Shown here piece after piece: positions 20,375-28,164 of a DNA stretch of 51,624 nt. Source of the stretch: Shewanella sp. (GTDB lineage Bacteria > Pseudomonadota > Gammaproteobacteria > Enterobacterales > Shewanellaceae); NCBI RefSeq assembly GCF_013214165.1, contig NZ_JABSSM010000033.1, positions 1-51,624 on the forward strand, given 5' to 3'. A model generated the notes under the pieces. That model saw nothing but the letters and a program-made list of their open reading frames with translations. It was not told the DNA's origin and did no database searches. How positions within the stretch are numbered: position 1 is the stretch's first letter; each line of letters opens with the position of its first letter. A program made the translations under genes and the position numbers.

Positions 20375-21325
20375 TTGAGCAGACTTAACATCAGCCTCTA
20401 CACGATTCTGGCCCTGACAGCGTTCGCGGCTAACTCAGTCCTGTGTCGTCTGGCATTAGGCGATAACACCATAGATGCGGCGAGCTTTACTTCGGTGCGG
20501 CTGCTGTCTGGGATTCTAGTATTAATCATCATCTTAGCCTTCACACGCTCAGGCTTAGCATATCGCTTTAGCCGGGCTGAAGGTAAGGGTGTAAACCAAG
20601 ATGGACCAGATAACCTGCAAGGGACATCTGCGGCCGACGCTGTGAGTCAATCGAAGGCAAGAGGCAGTTGGCGAGCCGCTATATTGTTATTTATCTACGC
20701 GATAACCTTTTCCTTCGCCTATGTATCATTGGCCACCGGCATGGGCGCCCTCATCTTGTTTGCCTCGGTGCAACTCACCATGGTGATAGCCAGCCTGATC
20801 GGCGGTAAAAAGCTCCACTATACCGAGTGGAGCGGACTGGTAATGGCTTTTTGCGGATTCATCTATCTGGTGATGCCGACACTCGCGACACCTTCACTGT
20901 CAGGTTTTATCCTGATGACAATATCTGGTATTGCCTGGGCAGGTTACACCCTGATGGGGCGAGGCTCTACCAGCGCACTTCGAGATACCAGCTATAATTT
21001 TCTGCGTACCTTACCGTTCGTTATCCTCTTAATCCTGTTCACATTTCAAGATGCTCAACTATCAAATACCGGTCTGGCATTAGCCATAGTGTCCGGCGGG
21101 CTCGCCTCGGGGATCGGCTACACCATCTGGTATATCGCACTGACTGGTCTGAGCGCGATACAGGCGGCAGTGGTTCAACTGGTGGTGCCTGTTATCGCGG
21201 CTGTCGGCGGCATCATTTTTGCCGGTGAATCCATGTCCATGCGCCTGATACTCGCATCAATGATGATCTTAGGCGGGATCTTATTCCTGATAGTAGGAAA
21301 ATATGTTATTGACAGCCGCGGTTAG
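20375..21325 (+). CDS. EamA/DMT-family transporter
   Basis: The 316-residue protein has about ten hydrophobic helices in two EamA repeats (first half to about residue 165, second half from about 170), the layout of the drug/metabolite transporter superfamily. It starts at a TTG with AAGGA about 10 bases upstream; the next ATG lies far inside the frame. A hydrophilic insert of about 40 residues (about 70-107, rich in Gly, Asp, Gln and Ser) separates helices 2 and 3 and is unusually long for the family. The substrate cannot be read from sequence. It follows the ecotin gene by 53 bases in the same direction, but a functional link is unlikely. Confidence 0.88.
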   Translation: MSRLNISLYTILALTAFAANSVLCRLALGDNTIDAASFTSVRLLSGILVLIIILAFTRSGLAYRFSRAEGKGVNQDGPDNLQGTSAADAVSQSKARGSWRAAILLFIYAITFSFAYVSLATGMGALILFASVQLTMVIASLIGGKKLHYTEWSGLVMAFCGFIYLVMPTLATPSLSGFILMTISGIAWAGYTLMGRGSTSALRDTSYNFLRTLPFVILLILFTFQDAQLSNTGLALAIVSGGLASGIGYTIWYIALTGLSAIQAAVVQLVVPVIAAVGGIIFAGESMSMRLILASMMILGGILFLIVGKYVIDSRG

Positions 21326-21506
21326 CGCCATACTCCAGATAGCGAAAGCCATTAAGCATCAGCCTCAAGCGGGCGGCTGAACCCAGACCAAGCTTCCTCA
21401 GGCTCAACATACAGATTTCCTCGGCCTCTAATTTCTCAGCCCCAGCCCCTGCCTTCCCATCACAGTGCAACAAATGTAAATGTTAGATTTATCTATGATA
21501 GCGCCC

Positions 21507-21547
21507 TTTACAAATCCCTTCCCACGAGCATAATGATATTGATTCTT
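21507..21547 (+). promoter_or_regulatory. Fur-box-overlapped promoter of the Ni-SOD operon
   Basis: A -35-like TTTACA (21507-21512) and a -10-like CATAAT (21529-21534) stand 16 bases apart. The 19-mer CATAATGATATTGATTCTT (21529-21547) matches the Fur consensus at 14 of 19 positions and covers the -10 box. The first start codon (21586) follows about 40 bases later. This layout predicts repression by iron-loaded Fur, or by a Fur-like nickel sensor. Confidence 0.6.
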
Positions 21548-21585
21548 ATTTGCGTTTATGAATTATGGATATTGAAGGAGCGGGT

Positions 21586-21990
21586 ATGGATACATGGAAA
21601 CAGCTGATTTGTGAGGCAAACCAAGCTTTTCAGGCGGGTAATTGGCAAGATGCCGAACATCAATATTTGGTCGCCGTGTCGAGGATTAATCACCTCTATG
21701 CCGAATATGCCAACGATGAACAGGTCATGATGGCCTGGTTAGCCAGTTACCATAACCTGTCAGAGCTCTACGGCAGACAGGGAAAATCCGCCGCTCAACT
21801 CAGTAATATCATGATCCCTTATCACCAATTAAGAAATCGACTCATCACTCAAGCAGATAACAAGCCCATCTATGCCGCCATCCTGCATGGATTGAAGCTT
21901 AGCTGCAAAGAGTTATACCTATTCCAAAAGAGCCAATTACAGGGCGCTAAATGTGTCGATATGAATGCTTTGACTCAGGTCATCCACTAG
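21586..21990 (+). CDS. TPR-like small protein, first gene of the Ni-SOD operon
   Basis: I chose the ATG at 21586 because GGAG lies 5 bases upstream; an in-frame ATG at 21565 has no SD. The 134-residue protein is mostly helical and begins with a tetratricopeptide-like hairpin (ANQAFQAGNWQDAEHQYLVAVSRI), followed by a second helix pair (WLASYHNLSELYGRQGKSAAQ). It has two cysteines near the C-terminus (LSCKEL, AKCVD). It has no signal peptide and should be cytoplasmic. It precedes the His-rich membrane protein, sodN and sodX in one direction, so a helper role in Ni-SOD maturation or nickel handling is possible. That is inference from position only. Confidence 0.75.
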   Translation: MDTWKQLICEANQAFQAGNWQDAEHQYLVAVSRINHLYAEYANDEQVMMAWLASYHNLSELYGRQGKSAAQLSNIMIPYHQLRNRLITQADNKPIYAAILHGLKLSCKELYLFQKSQLQGAKCVDMNALTQVIH

Positions 21991-22049
21991 TAATAACCCT
22001 GTCTCAAGCTAGACATCAGATACCCACTTAATCGTTAAGGTCAAGACCC

Positions 22050-22256
22050 ATGAAGCAAAGATTTTCAGCTACACTCACATTTATAACCACCCTGCTTATC
22101 GCCCCAACGGCCTTGGCACATCCGGGACATGATCATGCACATTGGTCATCGTCTATGGTCCACCTGCTGTGGATATTACCCGCCGTGGCAGCCCTGGGAC
22201 TCGCCATCACTCTGTACCGTCGAAAGAAAGTCGCGACTCAATCAAAAAGCAAATAA
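22050..22256 (+). CDS. Tiny His-rich membrane protein with a HupE-like N-terminal metal motif
   Basis: This 68-residue protein has a signal sequence ending ...APTALA, then the histidine cluster HPGHDHAHW at the start of the exported part, one hydrophobic helix (about 37-56) and a basic tail (YRRKKVATQSKSK). The HPGHDH start copies the metal-binding N-terminus of HupE/UreJ nickel permeases, but the remaining helices of that family are absent. The histidines would face the periplasm. AAGG lies about 9 bases before the ATG. It ends 9 bases before sodN, so it is surely co-transcribed. A role in nickel capture for SodN is a reasonable guess. It is too short for a transporter by itself. Confidence 0.78.
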   Translation: MKQRFSATLTFITTLLIAPTALAHPGHDHAHWSSSMVHLLWILPAVAALGLAITLYRRKKVATQSKSK

Positions 22257-22265
22257 GAGGCCAAC

Positions 22266-22766
22266 ATGTTTTATAATTTATTAAATAAACTCGACAGTAA
22301 AGCGCCTTTTAAGCGAGCCTCTGCCCACTGTGATATCCCGTGCAAGATTTACGACCCTATCACGGCTCAGCTGGCAGTATTGACCATGATCCGCATGGTC
22401 GACTTACTCGAAGAACTCAATGCTAAGTCGTCTCTCACGCCCAATGAACAGGCCCAGTTCGGCCGCTTAGTGGCCGAAAAGGAAGTCCATGGCCACAAGG
22501 TAAAAGAGGAGATCACTATTATCTGGGGCGACTACATCAAGCAGCCTCAGTTGGACCAATTCCCAGAGCTCCATGAGCTGAGTCACGCCATCATGCTGGC
22601 GGCATCGAAAGCCAAGCAGCATATCGATCGTGATGTCACTCTGCTTCTGCTGGACAAGGTCAATCGCTTCGCCGGAATATTCTGGGAGACCAAGGGGGTT
22701 AAGACTTATCAGGCCACCTGCCCTTATCCGCCAGCCGAAATCTTGATTTACCCGCAACTAAAATAG
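22266..22766 (+). CDS. sodN: Nickel superoxide dismutase precursor
   Basis: SodN converts superoxide to oxygen and peroxide at a nickel site built by the mature N-terminus. The 166-residue precursor has a 20-residue leader (MFYNLLNKLDSKAPFKRASA) followed by the nickel hook HCDIPCKIYDP. After leader removal, His1, Cys2 and Cys6 bind nickel, and Tyr9 matches the conserved second-sphere residue. The body is a four-helix protein with the usual KxExHxxKVKEEI-like stretch (EKEVHGHKVKEEITIIW). The hook has Lys at position 7, where Gly is common in Streptomyces. The maturation protease SodX is encoded 25 bases downstream. Cytoplasmic, as there is no export signal. Confidence 0.96.
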   Translation: MFYNLLNKLDSKAPFKRASAHCDIPCKIYDPITAQLAVLTMIRMVDLLEELNAKSSLTPNEQAQFGRLVAEKEVHGHKVKEEITIIWGDYIKQPQLDQFPELHELSHAIMLAASKAKQHIDRDVTLLLLDKVNRFAGIFWETKGVKTYQATCPYPPAEILIYPQLK

Positions 22767-22791
22767 CTAAATAACTCTTATAGGAGTGCTC

Positions 22792-23085
22792 ATGTTTGGG
22801 ATCAATCTCTACCGAATTGCCGGAGTCAGTATGCAGCCACGTATTCCAGCCGGCAGTTTCGTTCTGTGCATGAGCGCCTTTTATCAGACTCGTTTAACCT
22901 TAGGTTCAATATACCTGTTCGATCATCCCAGACTCGGTGAGCTGATCAAGACCCTGATTAAGATAGACAGTGCGGGTAACCTCTGGTTCAAAGGCGAGAA
23001 CGAGGCCAGTATATCCAGCCAAGAGATGGGCCCCATAAGGAGTGGCAGAGTCATAGGCAAGGTCACACTGATCATACCGGCCTGA
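22792..23085 (+). CDS. sodX: Ni-SOD maturation protease (S26 signal-peptidase family)
   Basis: SodX-type proteases trim the SodN leader so that the nickel hook is exposed. The ATG at 22792 has AGGAG 5 bases upstream; a GTG two codons earlier is also in frame but overlaps the SD. The 97-residue protein carries the Ser/Lys dyad of the S26 family: S13 in GVSMQPRIPAG and K53 in GELIKTLIKI, followed by the conserved GENEASISSQEMGPI segment and IGKVTLIIPA. There is no N-terminal membrane anchor, which fits a cytoplasmic substrate. It directly follows sodN. I see no hairpin terminator after it. Confidence 0.93.
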   Translation: MFGINLYRIAGVSMQPRIPAGSFVLCMSAFYQTRLTLGSIYLFDHPRLGELIKTLIKIDSAGNLWFKGENEASISSQEMGPIRSGRVIGKVTLIIPA

Positions 23086-23208
23086 GATGCTCACTGACTG
23101 CCTCACGATTAATCTGCTGATATTTGTCATTCAAAGATACTGACAACTAATCACGTTTATCTCGAATCATCAATTGTAACCTAAGATGCTATTTGTTAGC
23201 GTTAAGCC

Positions 23209-23421
23209 ATGACAGCATTTCATATCAGCAGAATACACACATCGAGAGGCATTTTCAGACTGAGCGGCTACAGGACTCAGACACTGGAAATATCAGCTAT
23301 CGAATTTATGGGCACAGATGGCTGGGTGGCATTAAACTTAAGCAATGAAAACACCCGCCGATTAATAATCAGTCTGGAGCAGGAAATTTTAACCCATTTG
23401 CGTTCGCAACATACCGTCTGA
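23209..23421 (+). CDS. Hypothetical small protein
   Basis: A 70-codon frame encodes MTAFHISRIHTSRGIFRLSGY..., with a balanced composition and an apparent C-terminal helix (NENTRRLIISLEQEILTHLRS). No strong SD precedes the ATG. It has no signal peptide, membrane segment or recognised domain. It lies 123 bases after sodX in the same direction and could be a read-through member of that operon or an independent small gene. It may equally be a chance frame. Confidence 0.4.
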   Translation: MTAFHISRIHTSRGIFRLSGYRTQTLEISAIEFMGTDGWVALNLSNENTRRLIISLEQEILTHLRSQHTV

Positions 23422-23669
23422 CATTGACTAGAATAAAAGAGTCACAGTATAGGACTGACAAAGAAAGCTAACAGCTCTGCGCAAAATCCCCTCCCAACGA
23501 GAAAGTGTGTCCATTCCAGGCATGTTCTGGGCCCAGGACATTATCGCGATGACAAGCACAGACATGGCTAGCTCCCGTCCCAAATCCATTTAAACTCGCC
23601 TATTGCAGCTTTATAGGCCATAAATACTCCATAAAAACCAAATTAGCGCTGCTTGCCCCTCGCTAGCAA

Positions 23670-24161
23670 TTAACACTCATCGAACTGTTTGGCCATTCTC
23701 TGTATCTGGGCTAACGGCACGCCATGGTTATTGCGCTGGGCGCACACGAGCTGATGAGCAGAGTCTTGAGGTTCACCAATTAACACGATGCGAACCTGGT
23801 AGCCTAAGGCCTTCGCCGCAGCTTCATAAGCCATAAATTCCCAATACGCTATATTAGTGTTATCACAAATCACTACAGGCTGAGATACCGATAGCGCATG
23901 AATAAAGCCGGTTAAGTTGCCTTGATGAAACTCGGCCAATCGTTTAACATCGAACCTGTACTCATCCCCCTGATAGAACAGACTATCCGTCGAAAAATAC
24001 CCCTTACGCCGAATGTTCATGGCGACGTCGAGTGTTTGACCGGCAATAAACTCATCGACCCAACGAGACTTACCGCTGCCAGGCAGACCGCGCATGATTA
24101 TCGCTAACTTTTCGACTCTGGATGCCTGTTTAGGCTGCGGCGGTGTCACATTTCCCAGCAT
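23670..24161 (-). CDS. N4BP2-like P-loop kinase (putative polynucleotide kinase)
   Basis: The frame opens further upstream, but everything before codon MLGNVTPP overlaps cobB, so I place the start at 24161, giving 163 residues. The Walker A motif is RGLPGSGKSRW. Downstream come FSTDSLFYQGDEYRFDVKRL, VVICDNTNIAYWEFMAYE and RNNHGVPLAQIQRM. This order (TDxxFY, DNTN, HGVP) is the signature of N4BP2/N4BP2L1-type kinases, whose animal member has 5'-polynucleotide kinase activity. The bacterial substrate is unknown. It begins 4 bases after the cobB stop, so the two genes are almost surely co-translated. A short SD-like AAGG lies very close to the ATG, so the exact start is uncertain. Confidence 0.8.
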   Translation of the reverse strand: MLGNVTPPQPKQASRVEKLAIIMRGLPGSGKSRWVDEFIAGQTLDVAMNIRRKGYFSTDSLFYQGDEYRFDVKRLAEFHQGNLTGFIHALSVSQPVVICDNTNIAYWEFMAYEAAAKALGYQVRIVLIGEPQDSAHQLVCAQRNNHGVPLAQIQRMAKQFDEC

Positions 24162-24165
24162 AACC

Positions 24166-24894
24166 TTACAAGCCCTCATCATTGATAATCGCGCCGGATA
24201 AGATGCGCTCAACCATCTTAGGCAAGACTTCACTGGCCTTACCCTGCAGATGATATTGAAATTGACTATGACGATCCGCTTCGACCAGGTTAACTTCGAC
24301 GGTTTGAGCGCCATGGTGATTGGCAGTATCGACAAAACCTGCGGCCGGATAAACGGTGCCCGAGGTTCCTATGGCGATAAACAGATCACACGTATCTAAA
24401 GCATGTTGAATTCGGTCTAAGCCTATGGGCATCTCACCGAACCAAACTATATGGGGCCTCAGTCTCTGAGCCGGAATACAGCAAGTACAAGTATGCTCTG
24501 GTCCAAATGGTTCTTTGAGTAAAAATGTCTGACGAGAACGCGGACAACGTCCTTTCGCTAGCTCGCCGTGCATATGTAATAATCGGTGCGATCCGGCTCG
24601 CTCGTGTAGATCATCGATATTTTGAGTGACGACCAATAGCTCTCCATCAAACTCTTTCTCGAGGCGCGCTAAGGCAGTATGGCCTGCATTGGGCTCAACA
24701 TCTCCGCTATGCAGCTGGCTCCAACGAGTATTGTAGAATCGATCCACAAGCTCGGGATCTCGCGCATAACCTTCCGGCGTCGCAACATCTTCAATTTTAT
24801 GTTCTTCCCATAGGCCATCTTGATCTCTGAACGTTCTTAGGCCTGATTCTGCTGAAATTCCAGCGCCAGTTAAAATCACTATCTGCCGATACAT
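24166..24894 (-). CDS. cobB: NAD-dependent protein deacylase (class III sirtuin)
   Basis: CobB removes acetyl and succinyl groups from protein lysines using NAD. I chose the ATG at 24894 (MYRQIVILTGAGISAESG), which has AAGGA 6 bases upstream; the frame runs to 24954 but adds only polar residues. The 242-residue protein shows GAGISAESGLRTFRD, QNIDDLHERAG, the catalytic histidine in LLHMHGEL, the Cys-rich zinc region with TCTCC and GTSGTVYPAAGF. FYNTRWSQL keeps the Tyr and Arg spaced as in desuccinylating sirtuins. It is followed after 4 bases by the N4BP2-like kinase gene. Confidence 0.95.
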   Translation of the reverse strand: MYRQIVILTGAGISAESGLRTFRDQDGLWEEHKIEDVATPEGYARDPELVDRFYNTRWSQLHSGDVEPNAGHTALARLEKEFDGELLVVTQNIDDLHERAGSHRLLHMHGELAKGRCPRSRQTFLLKEPFGPEHTCTCCIPAQRLRPHIVWFGEMPIGLDRIQHALDTCDLFIAIGTSGTVYPAAGFVDTANHHGAQTVEVNLVEADRHSQFQYHLQGKASEVLPKMVERILSGAIINDEGL

Positions 24895-25188
24895 TTGCAT
24901 TCCTTCCATACTGTTTTTATTCTTATTAATTAAAACCTGACAAGCCTGACTCAAATATCTAACACAGGATATTATGCATTAGTATAAATGCAATAATAAC
25001 AATACAAAATGTAAGCTTAAATCTCATGCTTTATCTCTGATTAATAGCGATTTATTGTATTTGCCTTGATAAAGGTGAGATAAAGACCCTCAGAGGTTTA
25101 AGTTTTGAATTTTACCTCTATAATAGATATTAATATCCACTATTGAACCGATAGTTAAACTGATGGTTCTGCAATCAAGAGATTAGTA

Positions 25189-25620
25189 ATGACAGATGGA
25201 AATCAGGCGCTAAAAAAAGCGGGTTTGAAAGTTACCTTACCACGAGTCAAGATTCTAGAACTGATGCAAGGACCCGAAAATCAACACATCAGTGCTGAAG
25301 ATCTGTATAAAAGATTACTCGCGTTAGGTGAAGAGATCGGTCTTGCCACCGTGTACCGCGTACTCAACCAATTCGATGATGCAGGTATCGTTACCCGTCA
25401 TCACTTCGAGAGCGGCAAGGCAGTATTCGAATTGGCGACCAAGCTTCATCACGATCACCTAGTTTGCTTATCATGCAACAAGGTCATCGAGTTTTCAGAT
25501 GATATGATCGAGGCTCGCCAACTTGAGATCGCCATGAAGCACAACATCAAGCTCACTAACCACAGCCTATACCTCTACGGTGTCTGTACCAATGATGAGT
25601 GTGAGCACAACGACGCTTAA
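25189..25620 (+). CDS. fur: Ferric uptake regulator
   Basis: Fur represses iron-uptake genes when loaded with Fe2+. The 143 residues contain the DNA-recognition region AEDLYKRLLALGEEIGLATVYRVLNQF (about 37-62), the metal-binding run HHDHLVCLSC (about 87-96) and a second Cys pair (GVCTNDEC). A good -10 sequence TATAAT lies at 25119-25124. The palindromic stretch GATATTAATATC just after it is only a weak Fur-box match (about 12 of 19), so autoregulation is possible but not shown. A terminator follows 25 bases after the stop. Confidence 0.97.
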   Translation: MTDGNQALKKAGLKVTLPRVKILELMQGPENQHISAEDLYKRLLALGEEIGLATVYRVLNQFDDAGIVTRHHFESGKAVFELATKLHHDHLVCLSCNKVIEFSDDMIEARQLEIAMKHNIKLTNHSLYLYGVCTNDECEHNDA

Positions 25621-25645
25621 TACTCATTAAGTGACGTCCTAAAAG

Positions 25646-25670
25646 AACCAGCCCTCGAGCTGGTTTTTTT
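25646..25670 (+). terminator. Intrinsic terminator after fur
   Basis: Arms AACCAGC and GCTGGTT enclose a 6-base loop, and the right arm runs into a T-tract to 25670. Confidence 0.9.
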
Positions 25671-26085
25671 GTGCCTGTGGTAATTTAAACCATTGTGGAT
25701 AAAAACATGCTCTCGTTTCGGTGTCCATACTCACTAAATATGTGAAGCCATAACCAATGGCTCCCTCCCCCCCTAGCTCGCAAGTAGAAAATATTCAGAA
25801 CCTTCGATATTCCAGAGGTCACTCAGGCATTCCCACGTCCTTGTGGATCAGATGGGAATGACATTATGATGCCGGGAACATATAAGCCCCTGCACGGCAC
25901 CGCTGCGGGCTATAAATTACAATGAAAGTATGACTTTAAAAAATCTCCCAATACCAAGTCAGCCAAAAGCTAAACCAGAAAATGTGATCAGCCTTCATTC
26001 GAAGGCTAGCCAAAGCCGCTGGTTCCACGCCCACAAGCTTTGCGAGAATGACAAGCATTAAATTGTTATCGGCAATGTGTAGATA
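25671..26085. repeat. Intergenic region of degenerate repeats
   Basis: No gene is visible in this 415-base gap. At 25828-25860 CATTCCCA and TGGGAATG pair around a nested CCAC/GTGG, the style of the short dyad repeats common in marine gammaproteobacteria. Near 26036-26057 the sequence AGCTTTGCGAGAATGACAAGCA resembles ATCGCGATGACAAGCA at about 23543-23558, downstream of the sodX region, suggesting two decayed copies of one element. Confidence 0.45.
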
Positions 26086-26586
26086 TTAAAGGTGCTTGTG
26101 AAACACATTCACCTTGTGTCCCATGAAGCTGTCTCTATTTTGTTGTTCCATTCCGAGTTTTTTAACCAGATTTTCTGAGCCTTTATTACCCAATAAAATG
26201 AGTGCAATCGCCTCATGGACGCCAAAGTCTGGAAACGACTCCAGTGCCGCTTTTCCCGCTTCAGAGCCGTAGCCTTGGCCCCAATATTGAGGCAGATAAC
26301 GGTAACCCAGTTCAACTTGCTTAAATTGGTTAATATACTTAGGCCCGCAATATCCAATCACTTTTTTATCGGCTTTATGCTCTACCGCCCAGCGGCCATA
26401 GCCGAACTCTTGATAGTTAGCGACAATGACATCGGAGAAAATCTGCTCGGCTTGATCCACCGAGGTCATGGGCTCACCAGGAATGTAGGTCAAGATCTCC
26501 GGTATGCTGTTAAGCAAGAATAGCGCCTGGACATCCTTAGCTTCAAGTTGTCGTAAAATCAATCTATCCGTTTCAGCAATGATCAT
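26086..26586 (-). CDS. GNAT-family N-acetyltransferase (RimJ/RimL-like)
   Basis: The 166-residue protein starts MIIAETDRLILRQLEAKD, the usual opening of Acetyltransf_3 members, at the ATG at 26586 with AAGGG 6 bases upstream. The frame extends to 26652, but that part lacks similarity to the family. The acetyl-CoA-binding motif A appears as QYWGQGYGSEAGKA, and the C-terminal GNKGSENLVKKLGM motif B is also present. The substrate could be an amino group of a protein or a small molecule; it cannot be told. It stands alone between repeat-rich spacers. Confidence 0.85.
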   Translation of the reverse strand: MIIAETDRLILRQLEAKDVQALFLLNSIPEILTYIPGEPMTSVDQAEQIFSDVIVANYQEFGYGRWAVEHKADKKVIGYCGPKYINQFKQVELGYRYLPQYWGQGYGSEAGKAALESFPDFGVHEAIALILLGNKGSENLVKKLGMEQQNRDSFMGHKVNVFHKHL

Positions 26587-26786
26587 ATAATCCCTTAAAC
26601 TTGAGGCTAATGGTTGAACCCAGTATAGCGAACCACAATTTAATGCAGTCAATCTAAATGAGTCGCCAATTTATATACCTGTTGGTTTTTAATCAATATA
26701 ATCCCGCAATAAAGCGTGTATTTTCTTGGTGCGGCACGATTAACAAGCAAGTAATATGACCATAATGCAATTGATATACTGGCTGA

Positions 26787-27035
26787 TTAAGCGCAAACGC
26801 AATCCAAGCCCTGAACCTTGGCGTCAAACAAGCCGGTTGCTTTCATAACACGGGAGAAGGCGCCAGCCCCTACCACCTTAAACACAGCGGCGACATTGTG
26901 TGGCAGATAGGCTCAGGACTATTCGGTTGTCGTGATGATGCCTGGCAGAACGGGTGGGATAGCAGCCGTGCCGAGCAATTCTATGCCGAAGATGTGTTCT
27001 TCCTTAAGCCCCCCGAGTTGACACAACGGGCCTAA
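26787..27035 (+). pseudogene. Remnant of an FMN-binding glutamate synthase-like gene
   Basis: A frame of 82 codons without an ATG at its left end encodes LSANAIQALNLGVKQAG, then HNTGEGASPYHLKHSGDIV and WQIGSGLFGCRDD. This matches the conserved LSANAIRAL...HNTGEGG.SPYH...WQIGTGYFGCR region of FMN-binding glutamate synthase-family proteins (the GltB central-domain relatives, usually about 500 residues). A stop precedes it in frame (26784-26786), both flanking parts of the domain are missing, and the last 30 or so codons drift away from the family. It is a decayed internal fragment, not a functional gene. Confidence 0.75.
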
Positions 27036-27073
27036 GCATCAAGAAGCAAAAATTAATATCTCACCACTTAGGC

Positions 27074-27184
27074 CTATAACAAGATCCATAACCAGAAACC
27101 AAAACTAAACACAGACAGCAGAGTCGATAGATAACCCAGACCCAGCATGAAAATCAGCGGAAAAATAACGGATACGATAAACAT
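27074..27184 (-). CDS. Possible 36-residue hydrophobic peptide
   Basis: An ATG at 27184 opens a frame encoding MFIVSVIFPLIFMLGLGYLS and 16 further hydrophobic residues, essentially one long membrane helix or two short ones. The frame is open for 17 more codons upstream, also hydrophobic (QLLFFLSLLSYVEL). It lies just beyond the sucD terminator. No SD is visible. It could be a small membrane protein or a relic like the neighbouring glutamate synthase fragment. Confidence 0.25.
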   Translation of the reverse strand: MFIVSVIFPLIFMLGLGYLSTLLSVFSFGFWLWILL

Positions 27185-27249
27185 GGTTAGCTCAACGTAG
27201 CTCAAAAGGCTGAGGAAAAATAAAAGTTGTTTGTTGAATTACAAATAAC

Positions 27250-27276
27250 AAAAAAGGCGCCAGAGGCGCCTTTTTT
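27250..27276 (-). terminator. Intrinsic terminator of the suc operon
   Basis: A perfect stem AAAAAAGGCGCC/GGCGCCTTTTTT with an AGA loop starts 16 bases past the sucD stop and has U-runs on both strands. Confidence 0.93.
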
Positions 27277-27291
27277 AAACAGGAAGAGAAA

Positions 27292-28164
27292 TTACCAACC
27301 CGTTCTTGTACGTAGTGCCTTGCCGATATCGGCAAGTGAACGCACTGTCGTTACGCCTGCAGCTTCAAGAGCGATAAACTTATCTTCTGCTGTACCCTTA
27401 CCACCGGCGATGATTGCACCAGCGTGACCCATACGCTTGCCTTCAGGTGCAGTTACACCGGCAATGTATGAAACAACAGGTTTAGTCACGTGAGCCTTGA
27501 TGTACTCGGCCGCTTCTTCTTCGGCAGTACCACCGATCTCACCGATCATGACGATCGCTTCGGTCTGTGGATCGTTCTGGAATAACTCGAGAACGTCGAT
27601 GAAGTTAGTACCAGGAATTGGATCGCCACCGATACCAACACAAGTAGACTGACCGAAACCTTCATCGGTAGTCTGCTTAACCGCTTCATAGGTCAGGGTG
27701 CCTGAACGAGAAACGATACCGACTTTACCCGGCTTGTGGATGTGACCAGGCATGATACCAATCTTACACTCACCAGGCGTGATAACACCTGGACAGTTAG
27801 GACCGATCATACGCACGCCAGTCTCTTCAAGCTTAACTTTAACCTGCAGCATATCCAGAGTCGGGATGCCTTCAGTGATACAAACGATAAGCTCGATGCC
27901 ACCGTCGATAGCTTCAAGAATGGCATCTTTACAGAAAGGAGCAGGTACATAGATAACCGATGCTGTAGCACCTGTTTGAGCGACGGCTTCTTTCACTGTG
28001 TTAAATACTGGCAGACCAAGATGAACTTTGCCGCCTTTTCCAGGAGAAACACCACCGACCATCTGAGTACCGTAATCGATAGCTTGCTCAGAATGGAATG
28101 TACCTTGACCGCCGGTAAATCCCTGACAGATAACTTTAGTATCTTTATTGATTAAGATAGACAT
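27292..28164 (-). CDS. sucD: Succinyl-CoA synthetase alpha subunit
   Basis: The alpha subunit binds CoA and carries the phosphohistidine intermediate in the step succinyl-CoA to succinate with formation of nucleoside triphosphate. The 290 residues begin [21 protein letters not shown] and contain [20 protein letters not shown], the MIGEIGG segment and the active-site histidine in [20 protein letters not shown] near residue 247. The size equals the E. coli protein within one residue. Its ATG shares one base with the sucC stop (TAATG), so translation is coupled. Confidence 0.98.
   Translation of the reverse strand: MSILINKDTKVICQGFTGGQGTFHSEQAIDYGTQMVGGVSPGKGGKVHLGLPVFNTVKEAVAQTGATASVIYVPAPFCKDAILEAIDGGIELIVCITEGIPTLDMLQVKVKLEETGVRMIGPNCPGVITPGECKIGIMPGHIHKPGKVGIVSRSGTLTYEAVKQTTDEGFGQSTCVGIGGDPIPGTNFIDVLELFQNDPQTEAIVMIGEIGGTAEEEAAEYIKAHVTKPVVSYIAGVTAPEGKRMGHAGAIIAGGKGTAEDKFIALEAAGVTTVRSLADIGKALRTRTGW

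Noticed and set aside
25119..25140. Fur autoregulatory box at the fur promoter
   Set aside because: The palindrome GATATTAATATC matches the Fur consensus only about 12 of 19, near background for AT-rich DNA.
27736..28155. 139-codon plus frame opposite sucD
   Set aside because: Antisense shadow of a highly conserved gene with strong codon bias.
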